In this document: positions 27,781-37,200 of the stretch, one piece after another
Layout: every line of letters begins with the position of its first letter
How positions within the stretch are numbered: the stretch's first letter is position 1
DNA from: Trebonia kvetii
Lineage (GTDB): Bacteria; Actinomycetota; Actinomycetes; Streptosporangiales; Streptosporangiaceae
Length of the DNA stretch: 64,000 nucleotides
Assembly: GCF_007827045.1 (NCBI RefSeq)
Contig: NZ_RPFW01000002.1
Coordinates: 372,001-436,000, forward strand
Reading direction: 5' to 3'
Made by a program: the position numbers and the translations under genes
Notes under the pieces: model-generated
The model's input: the letters and a program-made list of their open reading frames with translations, nothing else
Database searches by the model: none
What the model was told of the DNA's origin: nothing

Positions 27781-28130
27781 TTAATCGAGCCACAACGACC
27801 AGATGGGGATGTCCAGGATGTGCCTGCTGATCTCCGGGACATCGCGAACCGCCGTGCCGGGACGATCGATTGGCCAGAACTTATCGCAAAGAGTTCACAG
27901 CTCGGTGGCCACACCCTGCGCGTCAGGCCTGGTGCGCGGCGGCCGTCGGGCCAGCAGCCGGATGTGCGCGAAGCCGACTTCCACCAGCACCGCACCGAAC
28001 CGGTCCTCCCACGACCGCAAGGCTGCCGATAGCAGTTCGGGGGTGTCGTACCCGTTGACGGAGCCTTCGTATCCGACCAGGGCCAGCACGTCGGCCGGGC
28101 GAGAGGCTGGGACCGGGCCGATCCGGGCCG
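27781..28130 (-). pseudogene. DUF4253-domain protein fragment with in-frame stop
   Basis: In one frame the minus strand reads ADVLALVGYEGSVNGYDTPE, then LRSWEDRFGAVLVEVGFAHI and ARRPPRTRPDAQGVATEL, a TGA stop at 27897-27895, and then continues FWPIDRPGTAVRDVPEISRH and IPIWSLWLD before TAA. The LRSWEDRFGA and IW-S-LW-D signatures are those of DUF4253 immunity-like proteins. The TGA probably replaced a Trp codon. The N-terminal part is missing and the fragment joins an IS701-type remnant. Broken beyond doubt. Confidence 0.65.
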
Positions 28131-28936
28131 GGCCGAACCGGCGAGGACCCGTGGGCGTGTCAGCCAGGTGGTCGCGGGCGACAGCCAGCACATCGGCGAT
28201 GCGCTGCTTCTCCAGGTACTCGCGAAGCGGTCCGTTGTCCCGTAGGCCTCGTCCGCGGTCACCCAGCGGAATGGGATCCCCGCCGCGGCCGCCTGCTCGA
28301 TCATCAGCTGCAGGAACTGCGGTTTCGTGCGGAACGCCGTACCCGCCGGAACGCCGGTGGCCGCGACCCGGGCCTCATCGCCGGCCCACGACCGGGGCAG
28401 GTAGAGCTCCCGGTCGATCAGGGCACGGCCCTTCGGGCCGGCATAGGCGAGGAAGACCCCGCCGGTCAGTTCGTGATCTTGCCCGCGGTTCCTGTGTACT
28501 GCCGCTGCACCCCCTGCCAGGTGCGATCCTTTCTTCTCAAACCCGGTGTCGTCGCTGAGCAGCACCCCGTCCGGGCAGCTGAGCGCAGCGGTGACGTAGC
28601 CGCTCACGTCGTCACGGACCAGTTCCTCGTTCCACCGGGCGGCGGTGAACAGCCGCTGCATCCCGGCCGGGTGCTCCTCCCGGCATGCTCCGCCAGCGAC
28701 CAGCCGGTCTTGCGCTCCAGCCCCGACAGCATCCCGGCTACGCAGGCCCGCGCCCGGAGCCGGACCTTCCGCCGGAAGAACCGGCCCGCGACCAGCGAGA
28801 ACGCATCATCAAGCCCGGATACCAGCCGGGCCGCCTCAATAGCGTCTACCCTGGCCAGCACGGCTACCCAAGATAATTCAGTCCATTCACAACTGAACCA
28901 TCCCAGCGGTGGCCGCCCATCTTCAGCCAGATCCAC
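28131..28936 (-). pseudogene. IS701-family transposase remnant
   Basis: Pieces in at least two frames: an N-terminal part from about 28936 (RFFRRKVRLRARACVAGMLS), then CPDGVLLSDDTGFEKKGSHL (first catalytic Asp region), GGVFLAYAGPKGRALIDREL and IPFRWVTADEAYG. These are hallmark IS701 (DDE_5) strings, but frameshifts break the gene and the C-terminus is replaced by the DUF4253 fragment. It is inactive. Another IS701-type transposase starts at 63824. Confidence 0.75.
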
Positions 28937-29203
28937 CCGGGCCGATATCAGACGCCGTCTCTGCCTCAGCCGGCAAGATCATGATCTGCTACTGGAGTAC
29001 TAATCAGCGCACCTCTTCCGAGCCAGCCGAGGTCGCTTTTCCGGTGGTGAGGTTGCTGCACTTTGGTGCTGCACGAGAGTGGCACATGCTCGTCGGTGTC
29101 CTCGCTGCGATCTTTGATCCCTGGCTGCCAGCGTCAATATGATGTACCATCTACCAGATATGAATGATCTCCCCAAGCGACGAATTTATTGGGAGGTATC
29201 TAG

Positions 29204-29632
29204 ATGCCCTTGACAGTTATAAAACTTATACGCAACGCCACTGGTGCGAGGTGGAGTGTTTTGAATTTGGAGAATCCAGATGAAACGAGCGAGAGCGGCA
29301 AAGCAAGCTACACCATTTATCCAGGAGGAAGCTGGTCGTGTAACATACGGATTCCACAGGTCGACGCTGGATACGAGGTCAAACTTGGTGAGGGCATCCG
29401 CCATATCATGATCATCACTCCACGGCCGCGTTCGGACCTAAAAGAAACACGGCAATTTGCTGTTTGGCAGCAGGGTAACCACGTCCGATATTCAGTGTAT
29501 GACGGCTGGTCAGGCAAGGGGACTTGGTCGGAAAACGGCCCGCCAGTGCCAGGGAACAATACTGTGGATGGTGATAGAAGTATCGACATAGTGGGTACCG
29601 ATAGGTTTGATGCCAATCTACGATTCTACTAA
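29204..29632 (+). CDS. AT-rich orphan 142-aa beta-rich protein
   Basis: A strong GGGAGG 8 nt upstream of the ATG supports translation. The protein looks beta-stranded and Trp/Tyr-rich: NATGARWSVLNLENPDE, TIYPGGSWSCNIRIPQVD, RQFAVWQQGNHVRYSVYDGW. No signal peptide. G+C and codon use (many A/T-ending codons, e.g. ATA, TTG, AAA) are far from neighbouring genes, so it was probably acquired from a lower-GC donor. Lsr2, encoded 2 kb away, is expected to bind such DNA. It could be a lectin-like or toxin/immunity type small protein; I do not recognise it. Confidence 0.65.
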   Translation: MPLTVIKLIRNATGARWSVLNLENPDETSESGKASYTIYPGGSWSCNIRIPQVDAGYEVKLGEGIRHIMIITPRPRSDLKETRQFAVWQQGNHVRYSVYDGWSGKGTWSENGPPVPGNNTVDGDRSIDIVGTDRFDANLRFY

Positions 29633-30040
29633 GCAGATGGCTGCGGGTCGCTGTTGAGTGGTGACGGATCGGGACCCATTCAGCGGAGACGGTTCCGCAG
29701 ACCGCTCCCCATTTCGTCTTGGCGATGCCCGGCCACCGCCACGCGACCCCCCAGAAAGCGCACCTAACTGGGTGATCTGCAGAGGCGAAGTACACCACGA
29801 CCGACGGATATTCATCGCGCTAAATCGGCAGGGACAATGAGGCCGTGTCTGAAACGGCCTGGCCCTCCGGCGCCCGTGCCCGCCGCCCGCCCTACCTGGA
29901 GCAGCCGATGACCGGCCTCTCGGGGATGAGCCGGGCTGCGCGCGCCGCCATCCCCGGCGGCTGTGAGGAGACGGACCTGAAGCCCCGGGCGTCCGCGTGT
30001 ACCGTCGGCGGTGCAAGGCCAGCCGTGAAGGCACCACGCG
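29633..30040. other. Non-coding 408 bp
   Basis: No supported gene; the sequence returns to high GC by about 29850 and leads into the TniQ remnant. Confidence 0.4.
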
Positions 30041-30800
30041 ATGAAGAGGCCGGACGCGGTCGACGAGCTCCGCTACACCTTCCGGCCCCTTCCCCGCGCC
30101 TGCACCCCGCTGCCCGGCGAGACCGTCAGCTCCTACCTGCGCCGCCTGGCATCGGCCAACCTGATGGACCGCGAGACACGGCGCACGCTGGTCACGGGCG
30201 CCTGCCGCCAGGCCGCCGGGCCGCGCCCGGCGGTGCTGTCACGGCTGAGCGGCTGCCCGGAGCGCACGCAGCGGCGCGCCCTGCCCGAGCTCGCCTCCCC
30301 AGCCCCCGGGGCCGGCGCCCGGCGGGCATCCCTGCCGGGACGCTGGCCCGGGCTGCCTGCTCTGCAATGCCGCACGGTGCGCCGCGGGAGGCGCACAGGT
30401 GTGGCGCGCCCCGGAAGACGTGCTGTGCCTGCGCCACCGCCGGTGGACCACAGGTCTCGACCGAACCGGGCAGCAGCCCCGGCTCGACGGGCAGCCCGAG
30501 ATACTGACCGCGTACCGCGCCTGGCGGCGGCTGGCCCGCGCGCACGGGCATACGCGGTAATCGACGCGTGGCGAGCGTCCGGTTCCTACGACTACACCCG
30601 GACTGACGGCTTCAGCGAAAGGATCGGGCGGTTCCTCGGCCCAGGCTGGAGCGTCTACATCAGCTCGCCGTTCGTTGCCGCGGCGAAGTACCCCCAGGCC
30701 GTCGCCCTGACGCGGCTGCTGGCCTCGCCCCACTGGACGGACCTGGTGACGGGCGACCATACCAGGGCTGGGCGCCCGGCCGGGGAGCGCAGCGCGCTCG
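30041..30800 (+). pseudogene. TniQ-family transposition protein, frameshifted
   Basis: The start frame gives FRPLPRACTPLPGETVSSYL and RRLASANLMD, the TniQ opening. Near 30300 the frame changes, and another frame supplies LLCNAARCAAGGAQVWRAPE, VLCLRHRRWTTGLD and YRAWRRLARAHGHTR, the TniQ zinc-binding C...C...W...C-x2-H segment. After about 30550 it returns to the first frame (VIDAWRASGSYDY). Two indels therefore break it. TniQ/TnsD proteins choose target sites for Tn7- and Tn5053-like transposons. It sits beside four end-type repeats (30876-31040) and may belong to the TnsABC set at 54634-58542 or to a lost sister element. Confidence 0.7.
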
Positions 30801-30875
30801 GCGCCCCGGCCCTGCCCGGGCACCGGGGGAAGACGCTGGCCCCTGGCAGCTCCGGCGGTTCCACGGCGGGTCGCC

Positions 30876-31040
30876 TGACTCAATTTAGCTGGCCAACCTA
30901 GCCGGTTCTCTCCCCACCCACCGGCTGTCTCAATTTAGCTGGCCAGTCTGACGCGTTCTCTCGTGGGCTGCGCCGGCTGTCTCAATTTAGTTGGCCAGCC
31001 CAGGTCAGGGGCCTGGCCGCTGGCCAACTAAACTGAGACA
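30876..31040. repeat. Array of four TnsB-site-like 20-bp repeats
   Basis: Direct copies at 30876-30895 (TGACTCAATTTAGCTGGCCA), 30926-30945 (TGTCTCAATTTAGCTGGCCA) and 30978-30997 (TGTCTCAATTTAGTTGGCCA), spaced 50 and 52 bp. An inverted copy TGGCCAACTAAACTGAGACA is at 31021-31040. Regular spacing near five helical turns fits a transposon end bound by TnsB. Confidence 0.8.
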
Positions 31041-31064
31041 GGACAGTGGGGGCGTTCACGGCTG

Positions 31065-34000
31065 CTATGGCACCAGGCCCAGCAGTGTGCTGAGCAAGCC
31101 GACACCGAGTCGGCCGTTCGGGTCGGTCTTGTCATCGGTCTCGGGGATCACGGCGGTGTCGGTGGGGCCGGCCCACACGGCGGCGCAGCGGCCCTGGCCG
31201 CCGGACTGGAGCAGGTCGCGCACCACGTCGAAGGCTGACTCGGGCTCGGCCAGGCGGGTCCACAGCGCCGTGGTCGTCGGCGCCCCGGCGGGGATCGGCA
31301 CGCCAAGCCGCGTGGCGAGCAGTTCCTGACGGAACCGGGCGATCGCGGCGGGTGAGCCGGCGTTGTCCAGACGCCGGTCAATGGTGACGAGGTCGCAGCC
31401 ACCGTCGAATGACATGCCGCGGCGGCGCCAGTGCGAGGTGCCGACGAGCGCGTAGGCGTCGTCGACGAGGACGACCGTGCCTCGGCCGACGGTGGTCCGG
31501 CCAGGGAAGCCGATCGGATGGAACGCGGCGACGCGATTGGTGTCGGCATTGACTAGCAGGTCGATCGCTTCCTTGCGCTGCTTGAGCGCGGCGCGGAACC
31601 AGTTCTCCTGCTCGACGGGGAAGTCGGGGAACCTCGGTACGCACACGATGACCTTGAGACGTGGATTGTCGGTGATACGGGTGGCGAGGAGGGTGACCAG
31701 GTCAACGAGGCCGTCTTCGGGATGGGTGTCGTCGGGCCGGGCCGTGCGGCCGAACATGGGCGACTCGACGAATACGTACTCGCGGGCCTCGGCGATGGCG
31801 CGGGCGATCGACCACATCGCGTCGCGCTGGCCGTCCTTGGCCGTTTGGATCTCGCCTTGCAGCTCGCGCAGGAGGCGCGCCTCGTTGGCGACGGCGACGA
31901 CCGGCGCGGGGGCACCGAGCGCGGCGGCGACCTGACCCACCAGCGCCGGAATTGCCGTTCCGGCCGGCGGCAGGGGCAGGAACGACAGCTCGGGCGAGTC
32001 GACGAGCGGGGCGATCGTCTCGAGTACGGCGCCGGCCATGAACGGCTGGCCGGCCGGCGGCTCGGGGTCGGGGTCGGGCACATCCCAGTTGGCGCCCGCG
32101 GACTGCACGATCCAGCCGGCCGGCCCGCCGAGCGGGATGACCGGCAGGCAGCGCTTGAGTGCGTGGAAGGCGAGGTCGTAGGCGAGCTGGCCGCCGACGC
32201 GGACGCCGCTGATGTGCGCGTCGGGACCGGCCGGGTTTCCCGGATCGGCCAGGTCGGGACTCGCGCAGCGCGACTCGAGGCCGAAGCGGGCGCCGGTGAG
32301 GACGCCATCCCACGCGTAGACCTGCTGGCCGCCGGGGACCGACCCGAGCGCGAGGATCGTGTCGAAGCGCTCTTGCGTCGGCAGATGGGGCCCGATGCGC
32401 GGCGATGTCGTCTCGTTGGCTAGCGTGCGCACCCAGGCGATGACGTCGGCGGCCGTTGGCGATGCGGGCAGCGCGGGCAGGGCGGGCGGTGCCGGCACCT
32501 GCGGGTTGCCGAACGCCGTGGCCGGCGCGATCGCCGTGTTGCCGGGCGCGGCCAGCAGCGCCGCCACCGCCGCCGGCGTCGTGCCGCCGAAGTCGGTGAG
32601 GTTGCCGGTGAACGGCTGGGGTGCACCGAGGTCGAGGTGGGTGGCCGACAGCAGGCGGCGTGTACCGTCGCGTCCGACGGCCACGACGTCGATGGTGACC
32701 TGACCCGGGTCAGGCTCGCCGTCGGCCGGGGTGAGCAGGAACGGGTTGAGGAGCAGCACCGTGGCTTCGCCGCCGCTCGGCATGATCGCCGACCCGCCGT
32801 CGCCCCGGACGAACGAGGGATCCTGGCCGATGCCGCGCAGCTGCTTGAACGTCCGCGGGTACACGCGGACGTGCGTGCCGGCCGGCAGGGATCCCGCGGG
32901 GAACGACACGATCACGTCGCGCTTGGGACCGGTGGCAGGACTGCGCCACGTGGCGGTCGGGCGGGACGCGCCCGTGGCGTCGTACCGCCGGATTGCCGCG
33001 GTGTCGCCGGCGCTCGGCGCCGGCCCGGGCGGGAACGACGGCCAGTGCCCGGCGGTGCCCGCCGCCGGGGGCAGCGGCACCGTTGCCTCGATCACCGGCG
33101 AGCTAAGCAGCGCCCGCTGGTCGGGCCCGGCTGGCGGCAGGGCCGCCGAGATCGCTCCCATCGCCCCGAGCACGTCGTTGCCGTCGATGAGGAAATCGAA
33201 GTTCGAGGCGCTCTTGCGCAGCGACGGGATTGGCGCTTCGGCCGGCCGGCCGGTCTCGCAGGGGACGGCGGGGTCGCCCGGTGCGATGTCACGGTTACCG
33301 AGGAGGTGCCAGCCCAGGTCGACCGCGACGACCCGGAAGAACTGACGCGTCAGGCTCGGCGGGTTGGTGCCGGGGGGGAGCGAAGGCGCCGCTAGCGGCG
33401 TGGCTTGCAGGGTCCCGCCAGGTGCCAGCCCCCACAGCAGCGGCGCGCCGGCGGCGGCATCGTCAGCCGCATGAGCGGTAGCGCGGCCGAGGCGCTCGTC
33501 CGCGCCTAGGTCGACCACTCCCCCAGCCGGCACGGTGCGGACGAACCCGCCCGCCTGGTCGATCACCTCCAGCTCGCCGACGGCTCGGCGTGACAGGTAG
33601 GCGGTGCCGTGCGGGCTGACGACGTGGACGCGCACGCCTGGCCCAGGGAGGCCGGCAATCGTGGAGACACCGCCTGGCTGCGATGCCGAGCCGCCCGCTC
33701 CGGCGGCGACCAGGGCGGGGCGGAACTGCATCAGGTCGGCCAGCAGCGACGCCACCGCCACGGGGTCGATGATCAGGCCCCGGCGGTCGTGGAACGAGAT
33801 GTCATGGACACCGCTGGTGCCGAGGGCCTCGCCGCCGCGGAACCATGACATGAGCTGCGGTCCGTCCGGGAACGTGACATCGTGGACCGCCATCGCTACC
33901 GGGACGGGGCGTTGCAGTGCGCCGTAGCGTAGCCGGACGATGGACTCCAGCCGGTGGACGGCCTCGGGGTGCAGCCGGAGCACTCCCGACGGTGACGTTA

Positions 34001-34244
34001 TCGGGTCGCCTGACGGTCCGGCCAGCGTCACCGGGGACGACTCGAAGCGGAAGGTGCCCGTGAACGGGGCGCGCGGATCAGTGACCGACAGACGCAGCGT
34101 GGCGTCGTCGGCGGTAGCGCTGGCGGTCGACCACAGGGTAGCGAAGGCCGGCATGGTCAGGCCAAGCGCATCAAGTCCCTTGCTCTGGAGCTGGCTGGCC
34201 GCGTCGGCCGCGGTCAGCACCGTCACCGACGTGATTTCGCTCAC
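31065..34244 (-). CDS. Giant unknown protein 3 with degenerate PLD-like C-terminus
   Basis: A 1059-aa protein whose start overlaps the preceding stop by four bases. The N-terminal half is beta-rich, with Pro/Gly/Ala linkers and no repeats or signal peptide. Around residues 790-1000 it has a phospholipase-D-superfamily pattern: SIARAIAEAREYVFVESPMF, RLKVIVCVPRFPDFP and VVLVDDAYALVGTSHWRRRG. The HxK part of the second HKD motif is replaced (GRGTVVLVDD), so catalysis is doubtful and the domain may only bind. It ends 25 bp from the inverted end repeat. Third gene of a tight three-gene operon. Function unknown. Confidence 0.78.
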   Translation of the reverse strand: MSEITSVTVLTAADAASQLQSKGLDALGLTMPAFATLWSTASATADDATLRLSVTDPRAPFTGTFRFESSPVTLAGPSGDPITSPSGVLRLHPEAVHRLESIVRLRYGALQRPVPVAMAVHDVTFPDGPQLMSWFRGGEALGTSGVHDISFHDRRGLIIDPVAVASLLADLMQFRPALVAAGAGGSASQPGGVSTIAGLPGPGVRVHVVSPHGTAYLSRRAVGELEVIDQAGGFVRTVPAGGVVDLGADERLGRATAHAADDAAAGAPLLWGLAPGGTLQATPLAAPSLPPGTNPPSLTRQFFRVVAVDLGWHLLGNRDIAPGDPAVPCETGRPAEAPIPSLRKSASNFDFLIDGNDVLGAMGAISAALPPAGPDQRALLSSPVIEATVPLPPAAGTAGHWPSFPPGPAPSAGDTAAIRRYDATGASRPTATWRSPATGPKRDVIVSFPAGSLPAGTHVRVYPRTFKQLRGIGQDPSFVRGDGGSAIMPSGGEATVLLLNPFLLTPADGEPDPGQVTIDVVAVGRDGTRRLLSATHLDLGAPQPFTGNLTDFGGTTPAAVAALLAAPGNTAIAPATAFGNPQVPAPPALPALPASPTAADVIAWVRTLANETTSPRIGPHLPTQERFDTILALGSVPGGQQVYAWDGVLTGARFGLESRCASPDLADPGNPAGPDAHISGVRVGGQLAYDLAFHALKRCLPVIPLGGPAGWIVQSAGANWDVPDPDPEPPAGQPFMAGAVLETIAPLVDSPELSFLPLPPAGTAIPALVGQVAAALGAPAPVVAVANEARLLRELQGEIQTAKDGQRDAMWSIARAIAEAREYVFVESPMFGRTARPDDTHPEDGLVDLVTLLATRITDNPRLKVIVCVPRFPDFPVEQENWFRAALKQRKEAIDLLVNADTNRVAAFHPIGFPGRTTVGRGTVVLVDDAYALVGTSHWRRRGMSFDGGCDLVTIDRRLDNAGSPAAIARFRQELLATRLGVPIPAGAPTTTALWTRLAEPESAFDVVRDLLQSGGQGRCAAVWAGPTDTAVIPETDDKTDPNGRLGVGLLSTLLGLVP

Positions 34245-37200
34245 GGGAATGGCACCACCCTCCCGATTTGGCGGCTGACGCTCGCCGTCGCGCCGTCTGG
34301 CGCCGCTATCGCCACGGTCACTTTGCCGGTGCGCCGGAGCCCGACGCCGATCGACGTGACGCCGGCTGAACGCGGCGTGCGCCGGATCGGGATCGCCTCG
34401 GCGGCGACGGCGAAGATGTCCTCGCCCGGCCGGGCGAGGGGGATGTCGGCGAGATTCTCGCCGACGCGGGCCAGCGGCCCGGCCACGGGACGGAACGTCA
34501 CCGCGATCCGGTAGGGGCCGGATCCCGGCGCGGCGTCAGGCACCGAGGTGGTGAAGGCCACAAGCGTGCCGCCGGCTACCGCGCTGAGCGTCGGGGCGGT
34601 GATGTCCGGTGGCGGCACCGGCGGCACTGCCGGGACCTCGATCGTGTGCTCGGTGATGCGGCCGAGCGGATCGGTGAGCCGGATGCGCACCCGCAGAGTC
34701 GTGTTCGGGTCGGACCGGCGGACGAGAAAGTGCAGCGGGGTGCCCCCGTCCGTCGCGGGATCGCGCCACAGGCCGGAGAGCCCGGCGTCCGGCTCGGACG
34801 TGGGGAGCGCATCGAGCGCGGCCCGCGCAACGACGAGATCGACTGCGCTCGACGTGCCGGCCGAGTTGGTGGCCACCACGTCACCCTCGAGCACATGCGG
34901 GCCAAACGCGGTCACGGCCGCGGGTGCCGTGGTGATGGCGTCGATGCGGGCGGCGGGCGATCCGGCCAGCGGGAGCACGACGGTGAGCGCGCCGAGATCG
35001 GGCGGCGCGGACGGGGGCACGACAACCTGCCGCACGACGCTGGACTGCGACCTGACGCCGTACTGGCCGCGGTCGGCGTCGTCGGTGCCCCACGCCGCCG
35101 CTCGGTAGAACACGGGCTTCCACGAACCGGGGACGAGGTCGACGCCGGTGATGGTGCCGATCGGCTGCTCGCGACCGTCATCGGCTCGCGAGCCGGGATC
35201 GCCGGGCGGCGTCGCGACGACGGTATAGCCGCCGCCGCTGCCGGTGATGGCGGCCAGGGGCGGACCCATCGTGTCGAGCGACGTCGCCGCGTCCGCGACG
35301 CGGACGCGGTGCAGGTCGACCTTTGATACGCGTGCGCCCGCTGCCGTCTTGACGCGGACGCTCGCCGCATAGGGCACGGACTGGCCGTCACCGGCGAGCG
35401 ACACCTCCAGCGCCGGCGGTCCCGGCGCTACCGTCTGCGGCGCGGCGAACGCGACGAATCGCTTCCCGCACTGGGTGTCGGTCGCCGACGGCCAGTCCGA
35501 CTCCACGCCGCCGGCGCTGACGCCCAGTACGACGAACAGGTGGATGTCCTTCGTGCCCCGTGGCAGCGAGACCTGCGCCGAGGTACCGGTGACCGCGGCC
35601 GACGACGTCCGCGTGAAGGGGCGCCGCGCCGGATTCGCCTGGAATGCCGCTCGCAGCTCGGCGAGGCGCTGCGTCAGCGTCATGTCGCTCTTGACGGGCG
35701 GCAGGCCAGCGAGGGCACGGAACGTTGACTCGGCGGCGGTGTACACGCGGTACTCAGCCGAGCCGGCCATCGGCGCCCACTCAAGCTTGGCGTGGTGAAG
35801 GCCCCCGGCGTCGCGCAGGCTAGCGAGCCGCACTGCTTCGTAGGCTGACTGAATCACCGGGGGCCGCGGGTCAGATGCCGACGCCACGGCGGGCGCCGAG
35901 GACCACGGCCCGGCGCGGCCCGGCGCGGCATGCTCCGTGCCGCGCGCCCACAGCCCGAGGCCCCAGCGGCCGTTAACGTCGAAGTCAAGGTCGAATCCGG
36001 TGACCGTGAGGCGGTAGCGGCGCGGCCCGCGCAAGGTCACCGGCGCGGTGACGATCTCAGTCGAGTCGGCCGACAGATGCCGCAGGTCCGCTGTGAGCCC
36101 GTTCCCGGCGGTGACGGCGGTGATCGAGCCGTCAGGCGCGAAGCCAACCGACGCCAGGAGCCCGGACAAGGCGGAGGCGAAGGTGCCGGGTATCGCGGGC
36201 ACCGAGAGGTCGTCGGGCGGGTCCTGGGCCCACACCTGACCGAAGCAGCGGCCAGCCACGTCGATCGTGCGCGGGCTGCGGCTGGCCCAGTCCCACGACA
36301 GGTCAACGGTGAGCGTGGCGGGGCACGGCCCCCCGGTGAGCGTCGCGTCGAGGCGCGGGCCGAGCAGGGTGACCTTCCCCGGCGGCGGCTCCCCCGCCTG
36401 GCAGGAGTCGCTCCCCCAGGGCGACCAGCGCCCGAAGATATCCTGCGTCGCCACCGAGTACCGCACGACGTTGGCGGGAAGCGTGCCGTCGATCGGGTAG
36501 GAGCCGTCGGACAGGGAACGTCGCAGCGGGTTGGTGGTGCTGACCGACGCGCCGGTCGGCTGGAGCGCGGCGTCGCCGGGGCGCTTGTCCATCAGTGCGA
36601 CCGACGCCGACGCCGGCGAGCCGCCGCGGCGGGCCAGCGCCTGGCTGCCGAGGTGGAACGGCAGCTTCGCCGGCGTCGCGTCCCACGACACCGTGACCAC
36701 CGGCTGGAACGGGCCGTCGGGTACGGCGGGCGACTGCACCCCCTGGCTCACCGCCGTCACGGCGGCGGGCGTGGCCGGCGGCAGGCTCGTGCTGACGCCG
36801 CCCAGCAGCAGTGCCGCCCACTCGGCGTCGTTGCCGAGAGCGTCGACGAACGTGGCGGTCACCATGAAGTCGACCTGCTGCGACAGGCTTGCGATTGACC
36901 CGGGCGTCCCGGCGCCGGCCACCTGGTCGCCCAGGATCGCGGCGTCGTAGGCGGTGCCGAACCCGGTAACAAGCGAAATCAGCGGATCGGTCACGGCACC
37001 GATCATCAGCACCCGCAGCGGGTTGAACGTCGTCTGCGCCGTCTGCCCCGTCGGGGTGGCCAGTGTCCGCGTGTAGGTCCGCAACTGCTGCCCGGAGGCG
37101 GCCGCGCTGTCGACCATGTCGACGAAATCGGGCAGCATCTCAGCCTGGAACACCTTGATCATCATGACCGGGTCGGCGAGCATCCACGACGGCGCTGGGG

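Noticed and set aside
30876..31040. CRISPR-like array
   Set aside because: Only three direct copies plus an inverted one, with 20-bp repeats and about 31-bp gaps, matching transposon-end sites near tns genes.
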